Shown here one piece after another: positions 1 through 7,245 of a stretch of 19,144 bases of DNA (its first letter is position 1; every line of letters begins with the position of its first letter). This DNA comes from Deltaproteobacteria bacterium RIFOXYA12_FULL_61_11. GTDB lineage: Bacteria; Bdellovibrionota_F; JAHFAK01; YA12-FULL-61-11. The stretch is from contig MGSU01000026.1 of the NCBI GenBank assembly GCA_001799195.1, positions 151-19,294 on the forward strand. The letters are read 5' to 3'. The translations under genes and the position numbers were made by a program. The notes under the pieces were generated by a model, which ran no database searches, was not told where the DNA came from, and saw only the letters and a list, made by a program, of their open reading frames with translations.

Positions 1-26
1 TGCGAGAACGAGTCCGGAGGTGGGGG

Positions 27-2291
27 ATGACGATGAGGATGAGACCCGTGGGGAGCACCCTGCGCCGCGCGGCCTGGTGCCTGCTCTCGTCCGTCGTGCT
101 GGCAGGGTGTCCTGCTCCGACCCAGATCGATGATTTTCCTGGTGGTACCGGCGATACGACCCAGCAGCCCCCGAAACAACCCTTCATCCCGACCCCGATC
201 ATTCCCCCGGAGATAAACACCGGTTCTGGTAACTATCCGGGCAAAGATCCTTCCCTCCAACCGGTCGGCCCCGGCGACAACAGCTCCGACCCCACGGCCC
301 CCCAGGGTCCGCCGAGCGAAGAAACCCCCGACATCGCGGTACACGAGCAGGTCAAGGCCACGGTCGGCGACCTGGTCATCTTCCTCCTGCGCATGAACAA
401 CACCAGCACCGTGGGCTTCCGCTACCTGCTCGAGCCCAACACCAAGGGTGCGACCATGGACGAGGGGACCGGGCAGTTCCGGTGGCCCACCTCCTCGGAG
501 TACCTCGGCCAGCACAGCTTCCGGGTCATCGTGGCCAATGGCGAGATGAAGGATGAGGTCTTCCTGTCCGTGAAGGTTCAGCCGCCCGGGATCGACCCCG
601 GCGAGACCCCACCCGAGCCCGTGGTCGAGAACCAACCTCCCGTGCTCAGCCCAATCGGCAACCAGACCATCTACGAGCGCGAGACCGTGACCCTGACCCT
701 GACCGCCACCGATCCCGAGGGCGACCCCTTCGTCTTTGAGGCGAAGAACCTGCCCGATACCGCCGAGTTCGACCCCGCCACCGCGCGCTTCACCTGGACT
801 CCCGAGATCTTCGACGAGGGCACCCACAACGCCACCTTCGTGGTCAAGGACCAGAGCGACGACCGCCTCAGCGACGAGAAGGTGGTCAGCCTCACGGTGC
901 GCGATTTTCCATTCGTGCCAGAGAGTTACGAAGAACAGCGCTACCTGCTGCCGGTGTACAAGAGAGCCGCCGATTTCGACAGCGAGCTGGTTCTTTTCAA
1001 CAACGCGGCCACGGGCACGGCCACGGTCGTGGTCACCTACCGCAAGTCGGACGGGGTCGAGGTGGGCACCGAGAACGTGTCCCTGCCGGCCCGCGGGCAG
1101 CAGCGCATCCTCAACCGCACGACCGCGCAGATCGCGGACACCACATTCAGCGGTCTGGCCGTCATCACCTCCAACTCGCCGCTCAGCGTTGTGCTGCAGG
1201 CCGAGCGCGTGGACGTCGCCGATCCCGCTCACGACACCAACGACAGCTTCAGTTACCCGGCCTTCGCCACGGTGAGCAAGAAGCTGTTCATTCCGCTCCT
1301 GGAGAAGAACCGCACTCCCGGGGACTTCAATTCCGCGATCTCCGTTTTCAACCTCGGGGACGAGGACACCGCGGTCACGGTCAAGTTCCTAGCTCAGGTG
1401 AGCGGCACTGTTTACGACTCGGGTGTGCAAACGTTACCCCCGAACAAGAAGTTGACCCCGGCTGTGAGTGAAAATACCGACCTCCCGGACGGCCGGTTCA
1501 GCGCCGTGCTGCTCTCGACCAAGACCCCGATCGCGGCCTATGTCCATTCCGACTCCAATGCCTATGTCCCGGTCGGCACCGATCGCCTCCCCATGTACGG
1601 GATGCGCGGGTACGGGACCACCGCGCAACCGGCCCATAGCCCGCGCTTGATCCTGCCCTACGTGGCTAACGCCGCGGGTGGGTATACCAGCACCGTGGCG
1701 GTGCAAAACGCCGGCAGCGAGGCGGCCACCATCACGGTGACTTACTACAGCAAGGCCGGCGCCGTGGCCAAGACCGTGACCTCGGCCTCGATCTCGCCCG
1801 AGGCGGCCTGGATCTTCGCCACAAGCAGCACCGACGTTGCTCCGGCGGCCGGGTTCGACGGGTTGGCCGTGCTCGACAGCGACAAGGACGTGCGCCTGGT
1901 GGCCTCGGTGTTCTTGGACAACAATGCCGTCGATATCGGCATGGGGTACAACGGGGTCGCCCCTGTGGGTAAGACGCTGTTCCTCCCCGCCATTTACAAG
2001 GGTCTGGCCGGGCGGCAGAGCTGCATCCGCGTGGTTCATGACCAGGCCGCCCCGCTGGGGGTTGCCGTGGACTTCCACGGCGAGAACGGAGCCTTGGCGG
2101 CGCAACAGAGCGCCACGGTGCCGGTCAACGGGTACGCAGAATTCTGCACGTCCGGCATCGCGGCCCTGCCCGCGAACTTCGCCGGCTCGGCCGTGGTCAC
2201 CGCCGACCAGCCCATCGCGGCCTCGGTCACCTCGCCCAGCCCGAGCGAGGAGCGGGGTTTGTCCTACTCGACCGCCGGTTCGGAGGAGTAA
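27..2291 (+). CDS. Secreted lipoprotein with two Ig/cadherin-like domains and four beta-rich repeats
   Basis: Predicted 754-residue surface or periplasmic lipoprotein; the biochemical role is unknown. The ATG is preceded by GGAGG at 16-20, six bases upstream. Residues 1-28 form a lipoprotein signal: several Arg, a hydrophobic core, and lipobox L25-A-G-C28. Residues 30-100 are a Pro/Gly/Thr/Gln-rich linker. Residues 103-185 and 204-292 look like cadherin/putative-Ig beta sandwiches; the second has the phrase NQPPVL..IGNQ, then ATDPEGDP and FTWTP, which is characteristic of such domains. From residue 306 there are four degenerate repeats starting near 306, 420, 541 and 651. Each opens with an L-x-P strand, then a 'S-x-(V/I)-x-V-x-N' type strand, and closes with a 'G-x-A-V-(I/L)-x-S/A-D' type strand. 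Domain content suggests adhesion or a structural surface role. It lies co-directionally 452 bases before the Hint lipoproteins, but that gap argues against a simple operon. Confidence 0.85.
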   Translation: MTMRMRPVGSTLRRAAWCLLSSVVLAGCPAPTQIDDFPGGTGDTTQQPPKQPFIPTPIIPPEINTGSGNYPGKDPSLQPVGPGDNSSDPTAPQGPPSEETPDIAVHEQVKATVGDLVIFLLRMNNTSTVGFRYLLEPNTKGATMDEGTGQFRWPTSSEYLGQHSFRVIVANGEMKDEVFLSVKVQPPGIDPGETPPEPVVENQPPVLSPIGNQTIYERETVTLTLTATDPEGDPFVFEAKNLPDTAEFDPATARFTWTPEIFDEGTHNATFVVKDQSDDRLSDEKVVSLTVRDFPFVPESYEEQRYLLPVYKRAADFDSELVLFNNAATGTATVVVTYRKSDGVEVGTENVSLPARGQQRILNRTTAQIADTTFSGLAVITSNSPLSVVLQAERVDVADPAHDTNDSFSYPAFATVSKKLFIPLLEKNRTPGDFNSAISVFNLGDEDTAVTVKFLAQVSGTVYDSGVQTLPPNKKLTPAVSENTDLPDGRFSAVLLSTKTPIAAYVHSDSNAYVPVGTDRLPMYGMRGYGTTAQPAHSPRLILPYVANAAGGYTSTVAVQNAGSEAATITVTYYSKAGAVAKTVTSASISPEAAWIFATSSTDVAPAAGFDGLAVLDSDKDVRLVASVFLDNNAVDIGMGYNGVAPVGKTLFLPAIYKGLAGRQSCIRVVHDQAAPLGVAVDFHGENGALAAQQSATVPVNGYAEFCTSGIAALPANFAGSAVVTADQPIAASVTSPSPSEERGLSYSTAGSEE

Positions 2292-2449
2292 TGGCTCTCC
2301 TCGGTATGCCTTCAGTCTTGGGCAGATTGCAGGTTGATTGTCTCCACGTTGGGGTGGCACCGACGGGGGTCCCCCGCCACGCGCAAGGATGAGCATGGTG
2401 GGGGCGGCCGCAAGGATGCGGACCTCCAAGCGACGCGCAGGATGCCGCG

Positions 2450-2515
2450 GCGTCGGGGTGAGAGGTGACAGGACCCCTTATCTCGTTAAGACAGAAGAGT
2501 TACCTCACCCCGCGC
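2450..2515 (+). promoter_or_regulatory. Long imperfect hairpin upstream of Hint lipoprotein 1
   Basis: The core is a perfect 9-bp stem, CGGGGTGAG (2454-2462) with CTCACCCCG (2504-2512). It extends outward by three pairs (2450-2452 with 2513-2515) past a bulged T2453. It extends inward by five pairs, one of them G-T (2465-2469 with 2499-2503), past a two-base bulge. The loop (2470-2498) is AT-richer than its surroundings. No U-tract follows, so a simple intrinsic terminator is unlikely. Confidence 0.5.
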
Positions 2516-2552
2516 AAGGTCGGTGGTACTCTTGGACGAACTGTGGTATGGT

Positions 2553-2598
2553 CCCCGGGTTCCTCGGGGAAAGGTGCCGAGGAATGGCTCAGTCCTCG
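2553..2598 (+). promoter_or_regulatory. Chain of alternative hairpins, attenuator-like
   Basis: Three mutually exclusive stems can be drawn: CCCCG 2553-2557 with CGGGG 2565-2569; TTCCTCGG 2560-2567 with CCGAGGAA 2577-2584 (8 bp, 9-base loop); and CGAGGA 2578-2583 with TCCTCG 2593-2598. Each overlaps the next, so forming one blocks its neighbour. This is the layout expected of an attenuator or riboswitch expression platform, though GC-rich DNA can produce such pairings by chance. Confidence 0.35.
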
Positions 2599-2743
2599 CT
2601 GCGGGGCGTGGTGGTAGTATGTTGAAATGCTTGATGCAATGTGCGTCAAGCGCCCGGCACGAAGTCTGCAGTCCAGAAATGAGGGAGAATCCACCCGCCG
2701 AGAGGTAGGGTGTCGGTCATCGAACAGTATGGGGGGTATACGT

Positions 2744-4585
2744 ATGAACCGTTTTCTCATCGCAGGGATGATCCTGGGCTTCTGTCTGGTCGGGTGCGTC
2801 GATGACGGCGACGACGGGCTCTACCAGCAACCCCAGCAGCCTCAACAGACTCAGACACAGCCACCGGTCCTCGACAGTGCCTGGTTCCAGCAGACCAGCA
2901 ATGCCGAGGTGACCTTCGACGCCGAGGGAATTCCCGAGCACGTCCTCGAGCGGCATCAGAGCGGAGCCATCAGCCAGCTCAACTCGCTGCAGGACCTGTT
3001 CGTCTTCGAGGCCGGGGAGATGGCCGCCGGAGAGTATGAGACCGGTGAACAAGTTCCCCTCAAGCTGGCCTTCGACGTCAAGAAGGCCTCGCACATCGGC
3101 GAGTACAACCTGATCATCTCCAACACCACGGGGAAACCGGTCATCGCCACGGTCGAGCCGATCTCGGGCGGGAAACCCTACGCCTTCGTCGACCTCAGCG
3201 CTCAAGGCTTCGGGGCGACCAGCGAGACCGCGCCGAGCATCTTCGATCTCGACCTCGGCGTCCCGGCCTCGGGGGACGATCCCATCCCGGTGATCCTCTT
3301 CGTCTGTCTGGACTCCAACGACAACGGTCGCTGCAACGACGAGCGGATCAAGAACCTGAACTTCTACATCAACCAAGTGCCCAACGATATCGTCGCGGAA
3401 CAAGAGATCAGCAGGGAACTCGAGCGCATCCTCTCGGCCGACCTGGCCACGGATACGGAGACGGAAAAGCTCCTCAAGGGTATTCCGAGCAACCGCGGCT
3501 TGGTGTATTACGCCCAGAACGCGATCCTCGATCCCATCAAAGGTAAGTTGATGGATTACAACACCTTCACCAAGCAGGTGGGGGCTGAATTCTCCCAGTT
3601 CGGCGGTTTCGCTCCCAAATACTTCCGCGAGGGCGAGGTCAGTGGTGATGCGCCGCTGGCGTCCGGGGCCTTCGCCAGCACCGAGGCCGTCGAGACCGTG
3701 TTCACCATGGTCGACGAGATGTTGCGCAGCGAGAATGCCGCGATCGGCTCCGAGATGGTCTCGGTGGAAACCGGGGCGCCCCTGGAGATCACCATTCCCC
3801 TCGTCCAGTACGAGGCGACCCTCTTCTCTGCTGCCCCGACCGCGGGCGATGAATTTGCCCCGGCCGATCCCACGGGCGGCGAGACCGGTGGCGAGACCGG
3901 TGAGCTCGAGACCGGCGGCGACGAGTTCGATGATGCGGTCGAGGTTGTAGGTCCGGGCACGGGCAGCACCTGTTCGGCGGTATGTACCTGTCTGGCGGAC
4001 GGAAGTATGAAATGCGTGGTGTCCGGTCCGGTGAACGCCAGCCAGATCGGGCGATGCCAGGAGGCCTGTGCCTGTAAGGCGGCCGGGCAGAGCGGCCTGG
4101 TCTGCGAGCGGGAACCGCGCATCACGGGTTGTTTCGTCGAGGGTACCCTCCTCCGCACCGGGGAACAGGCCATGACGCCGGTCGAGAAGCTGATGCCGAA
4201 AGACACCGTCCTCGATGCCAAGAACCGGCCTCGGCAGGTCCTCAGGGCTGTCGCCGGGCCCGAGAAGGAAAAGGTCTTGTACCTTACCACGGTGTCGGGT
4301 CAACGACTCGGCGTCTCCGAGGGCCATCCGATGATGACCGCCAGGGGGCTGATCCTCGCCCGCGAGCTGACCCCCGCGGACAAACTGCTGCGCGCGAACG
4401 GCACCTACAGCGAGTTGGCTGGCATCGAACGGGTGCTCTACACCAAACTCGTCTACAACATCGCCCTCGACGGAACAGAGAGCGAGGTCGAGACCCATTT
4501 GCTCCAGTCGAACGGTTTGATCACCGGGGATCTCGTGTTGCAGAACTCGTTGGCAAAACCAGCGGCGACGGCCTCGGTGCGCTGA
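2744..4585 (+). CDS. Lipoprotein with one eight-Cys module and C-terminal Hint domain (paralog 1)
   Basis: Predicted 613-residue lipoprotein. The open frame extends up to 2627, but ATG 2744 is chosen because a G-rich ribosome site (2731-2736) sits 7 bases upstream and translation from there gives a proper signal peptide with lipobox L15-V-G-C18, followed by acidic residues and a Gln/Pro linker. Residues 40-360 are a body shared with the next gene. It includes an EF-hand-like loop D190-x-N-x-N-G-x-C-x-D-E200 that probably binds calcium. Residues 370-405 are an acidic Gly/Thr/Glu linker. Residues 410-454 hold eight cysteines in two 'CxxxCxC...C' halves resembling VWC-type modules. Residues 463-601 are a Hint domain: G462-C463-F464 entry, an EGT turn, block-B-like S-E-G-H528, and H585 with a NGLITGD terminus. 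There is no terminal His-Asn and no downstream extein or toxin. By family knowledge Hint domains activate the Gly-Cys bond for cleavage or transfer. The identity of the acceptor is unknown. Confidence 0.87.
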   Translation: MNRFLIAGMILGFCLVGCVDDGDDGLYQQPQQPQQTQTQPPVLDSAWFQQTSNAEVTFDAEGIPEHVLERHQSGAISQLNSLQDLFVFEAGEMAAGEYETGEQVPLKLAFDVKKASHIGEYNLIISNTTGKPVIATVEPISGGKPYAFVDLSAQGFGATSETAPSIFDLDLGVPASGDDPIPVILFVCLDSNDNGRCNDERIKNLNFYINQVPNDIVAEQEISRELERILSADLATDTETEKLLKGIPSNRGLVYYAQNAILDPIKGKLMDYNTFTKQVGAEFSQFGGFAPKYFREGEVSGDAPLASGAFASTEAVETVFTMVDEMLRSENAAIGSEMVSVETGAPLEITIPLVQYEATLFSAAPTAGDEFAPADPTGGETGGETGELETGGDEFDDAVEVVGPGTGSTCSAVCTCLADGSMKCVVSGPVNASQIGRCQEACACKAAGQSGLVCEREPRITGCFVEGTLLRTGEQAMTPVEKLMPKDTVLDAKNRPRQVLRAVAGPEKEKVLYLTTVSGQRLGVSEGHPMMTARGLILARELTPADKLLRANGTYSELAGIERVLYTKLVYNIALDGTESEVETHLLQSNGLITGDLVLQNSLAKPAATASVR

Positions 4586-4711
4586 AAGAGCCGAGGAGCA
4601 CCGGTTCCAACCGGGAGTGGGTGAACAGTGGGAAGCCGAGGAGAGGCGATGCTCGGGCGAGCGTTGTCTCCCCCGTTGGAGAAGGGCAAGGCGTTCGAGG
4701 GGGTACAAGGC
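4586..4711 (+). other. Short spacer between the two Hint lipoprotein genes
   Basis: This 126-base spacer holds a small GCTCG-GG-CGAGC inverted repeat (4651-4662) and the G-rich ribosome site of the next gene (about 4697-4703). I see no terminator with a U-tract, so the two genes are probably co-transcribed. Confidence 0.4.
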
Positions 4712-7222
4712 ATGAACACGATGGGGAAGTTGGTTCTGGTGCTGCTCCTGGGAGCTTTCCTGGGATGTGTCGATGACGGTAACGACGAGCAGGTGGGGGC
4801 GCCGCTCACGCCCGTGGACCAGCAGCCGGTGCAGCAGCCGGTCGATCCGGGCCAACAGGTCCCGGTCCTGGATACCGACTGGTTCCAGGGCAACAACCAC
4901 GCCCAGACCACGGTCAACATCGACGATGTGCCGGATCACTTGCTCCAGCGCGCGGGCGCGGGGGGCATCATCAACCAGCTCAATTCCTATCAGGACCTGT
5001 TCCAGTTCCACGTCGGGGAGGGCGATGCCAATCTCTCGTCCTGGACCGAGGCCGAACGGATACCGCTGAACTTGGCTCTCAACTTCGACCAACGCTATCA
5101 CCTGGGTGAGTACAACCTGATGGTCGCCGAGCCCAGCACGCACCCGATCATCGCCACGATCGAACCCGTGGTCGGCGGCAAACCCTTCCTCTCCTATAAT
5201 CTCACCCAGAACGGGTTCTCCACCTCGACCCGGGAAGAGACCGCGGGAGTCGATCCTCGCTACCAAGCCCGCTTCGACCTCCCGGCCGGGGTGACCGACC
5301 CCCTGGCCGTGCTGCTCTTCGTCTGTCTGGATGCGAACGAGAACGGGCGGTGCAGCGACGAACGGGTGATGAACCTCAACTTCTACATCAACCAGATCGA
5401 TCCCACGATCAAGAACGAGGCCGAGGTCCAGCAGGCGCTCGACACGGTCATCACCACGGCCAACAAGACCTACTTCCTCCAGGCCGGAGAGGCTCCGGGA
5501 ACCGTGTACTACGCCTTCCGCGCCATCCTCGATCCTGCCCGTAAGTCATTGTTGAGTTACAAGGATTTCTTCGCCACCAAGGGGATGGCCCTGCCGTCGA
5601 ACCACAAGCCCGCGTTGCCCGGGGTCAAGTTCTTCACCCTGGCTCCCGAGGGAGGCGAGGAGGTCGACGGCGCGGTCGAAGAGGCCCTCGACTTCGTGGA
5701 CGAGATGTTGCGCTCTGAAGAAGCCCAGTTCGCCGGCGGTTCCGAGATGGCCCAGGTCGGCGCGGAAGCCGAGCCCATCGACATCGATCTGCCCGTGATC
5801 CAGTACCAACAAGCGCTCTCCAGTACCCTGGGGGACGACTTCGCCGAGGCCGCGTACGACGCCGAGGCCGTGGCCGCGGCTTTGGCCGCCGATCCCTTGC
5901 TCTCGGACGAGGACAGCCAGTTCTTCGCGGCCTTCCAGGCCGAGGCTCTCGTGGCAGCGGAAGGGGTTGCCTCCTGCCTCGAGATCTGCCGCTGCATGCC
6001 CGACGGCACCGTGGACTGTGCTACGCACGACATGACTCCCGCCGGGCTCTATGACAAGGTCTCGATCTGCAAACCCTGCCGTTGCGACGCAGGTGAGACC
6101 GGCCCGGTGCTGAACTGCGGTGAGAACGGCACCGAGATGATGGCCTATACTCCTCCGGTTCTGCCCGAACCGACCAGCGAACGCCTCTGCGGGCAAGCCT
6201 GCATCTGCATGCCCGACGGCGAGGTCGTTTGCGGCAAGACCCCGGCCGGGCATTACAACAAGACCGCGCGCTGTCTGGCCGAGACGAGCCCTACCTGTAC
6301 CTGCGACAGCGCGGGGTACGAGGATGCGGTGACATGCCCCGATGTCAAGGCCTACGAAATCGCCAAACCGCCGACGACGACCAATCCCGCGGCCCATTGC
6401 TCCACGGCCTGCCTGTGTGCTCCGGACGGAACCGTCGTATGCGCGCGGCCGCCGTCAGGCTTCGTCGATAAAACCACCGCGTGTAAGACCAACTGCAACT
6501 GTGTGGCTCCGGGTTCGGATGATGCCATTGCTTGCAGCCCTGATCCCTACGCTTTCGAGGTCATCATTCCCGAAGGGCCCATCGAGAACGTGCCCGGTAC
6601 CGTCATCCACTGCTCGCAGGTCTGCACCTGCCGGGTCGACGGGACCAAGGTCTGTGTGCCGGTTGTCGGCAAAGAGAGCTTGATCGTCAAGTGTGACAGC
6701 GACTGCGCTTGCAAGGCTCCCGGGAAGAGCGGACTCGAGTGCGATCGCGACCCGCGGGTCAACGGCTGTTTCACCGAGGGGACGATGATCCTGGTCGGTC
6801 CGGACAGCTACAAGCCGGTCGAGCAGCTCACCACCCGCGACACGGTGCAGGACAAGCAGGGGCGAACCCGCGCGATCAGTCGTATCGTCGACGGGCCGGA
6901 GAAGTATCGGGTGGTGGTGCTCACCACGGTCGCTGGGCAGACCCTCGGCGTCTCGGAGACCCATCCGGTGATGACCCGCGCCGGCCTGAAGATGGCCCGG
7001 GAATTGACCGTCCTGGACAGCCTCCTCCGCACCGACGGGACCTATGTCGAGCTGGCCGGGATCGAGCGCCAAGTGCCGACCGGCCACGTCTACAACTTTG
7101 TCCTTGCCGGTGAGGGAGAAGAGGTCATGGACCACCTGATCGTAGCCAACGGTTTGGTCACCGGTGACCTGACCGTCCAGCATCGCCTCGAACAGGGCAA
7201 GGCTGTGGCCGCGGGTCGCTGA
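4712..7222 (+). CDS. Lipoprotein with four eight-Cys modules and C-terminal Hint domain (paralog 2)
   Basis: Predicted 836-residue paralog of the preceding gene. The frame is open from 4628, but ATG 4712 follows a GAGGGGG ribosome site by 8 bases and begins a lipoprotein signal ending in F16-L-G-C19, a weaker lipobox than in paralog 1. ATG 4721 is an alternative start. The shared body includes 'PVLD(T/S)(D/A)WFQ', 'HLGEYNL', 'A-T-I-EP', and the EF-hand-like loop D207-x-N-x-N-G-x-C-x-D-E217. Residues 375-420 form an acidic Ala-rich linker. Four tandem eight-Cys modules follow (C422-C469, C493-C542, C563-C608, C634-C677), against one in paralog 1. The Hint domain starts at G685-C686-F687 with block B S-E-T-H751 and ends H808 plus NGLVTGD. 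The last Cys module stops only eight residues before the Hint Cys. As in paralog 1 no cargo follows. Likely role: a membrane-anchored, self-processing surface protein (inference). Confidence 0.87.
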   Translation: MNTMGKLVLVLLLGAFLGCVDDGNDEQVGAPLTPVDQQPVQQPVDPGQQVPVLDTDWFQGNNHAQTTVNIDDVPDHLLQRAGAGGIINQLNSYQDLFQFHVGEGDANLSSWTEAERIPLNLALNFDQRYHLGEYNLMVAEPSTHPIIATIEPVVGGKPFLSYNLTQNGFSTSTREETAGVDPRYQARFDLPAGVTDPLAVLLFVCLDANENGRCSDERVMNLNFYINQIDPTIKNEAEVQQALDTVITTANKTYFLQAGEAPGTVYYAFRAILDPARKSLLSYKDFFATKGMALPSNHKPALPGVKFFTLAPEGGEEVDGAVEEALDFVDEMLRSEEAQFAGGSEMAQVGAEAEPIDIDLPVIQYQQALSSTLGDDFAEAAYDAEAVAAALAADPLLSDEDSQFFAAFQAEALVAAEGVASCLEICRCMPDGTVDCATHDMTPAGLYDKVSICKPCRCDAGETGPVLNCGENGTEMMAYTPPVLPEPTSERLCGQACICMPDGEVVCGKTPAGHYNKTARCLAETSPTCTCDSAGYEDAVTCPDVKAYEIAKPPTTTNPAAHCSTACLCAPDGTVVCARPPSGFVDKTTACKTNCNCVAPGSDDAIACSPDPYAFEVIIPEGPIENVPGTVIHCSQVCTCRVDGTKVCVPVVGKESLIVKCDSDCACKAPGKSGLECDRDPRVNGCFTEGTMILVGPDSYKPVEQLTTRDTVQDKQGRTRAISRIVDGPEKYRVVVLTTVAGQTLGVSETHPVMTRAGLKMARELTVLDSLLRTDGTYVELAGIERQVPTGHVYNFVLAGEGEEVMDHLIVANGLVTGDLTVQHRLEQGKAVAAGR
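5975..6742 (+). repeat. Four tandem eight-cysteine protein modules
   Basis: Modules lie at 5975-6118, 6188-6337, 6398-6535 and 6611-6742. Each follows C-x3-C-x-C-x7-C-x(12-16)-C-x(2-7)-C-x-C-x(9-10)-C, with 'PDG(T/E)VVC'-like text in the first half. The single module in paralog 1 is at 3971-4105. The pattern resembles VWC/antistasin-type disulfide modules, but I cannot assign a named family. Confidence 0.75.
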
Positions 7223-7245
7223 GTATTCCCAACCCTTCTTCCTGC

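Larger units (their letters stand above)
2292..2743 (+). promoter_or_regulatory. 452-base intergenic leader with multiple hairpins
   Basis: No convincing gene is present; the short open frames lack ribosome sites and recognisable protein. The stretch holds a GGGGGTCCCCC palindrome (2367-2377), a 10-base direct repeat CGCAAGGATG (2382-2391 and 2409-2418), a long imperfect hairpin (2450-2515), and a chain of mutually exclusive short hairpins (2553-2598). These lie upstream of the first Hint lipoprotein and could be a structured 5' leader, a terminator for the preceding gene or protein-binding sites. I could not identify a clear sigma70 or sigma54 promoter, and it does not match a riboswitch class that I recognise. 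Confidence 0.4.

Noticed and set aside
2338-2440. A tRNA-like or tRNA-remnant sequence
   Set aside because: No cloverleaf could be drawn; only short direct repeats and a GC palindrome are present.
2338-2625. 95-residue plus-strand open frame in the intergenic region
   Set aside because: It has an alternative start without a ribosome site, Gly/Arg-rich text, and it overlaps strong hairpins.
2292-2743. A c-di-GMP (GEMM) or cobalamin riboswitch before the Hint genes
   Set aside because: I looked for the GEMM core and the B12 box and did not see either; only generic hairpins are visible.
2717-5266. 849-residue open frame on the minus strand opposite both Hint genes
   Set aside because: It is a GC-bias shadow of the two plus-strand lipoproteins: no recognisable motif, Arg/Gly/His-rich text, and it spans the gap between two well-supported genes.
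2744-7222. Hint domains as protein-splicing inteins or polymorphic-toxin pretoxin domains
   Set aside because: There is no C-terminal His-Asn, and no extein or toxin after the Hint domain in either protein.
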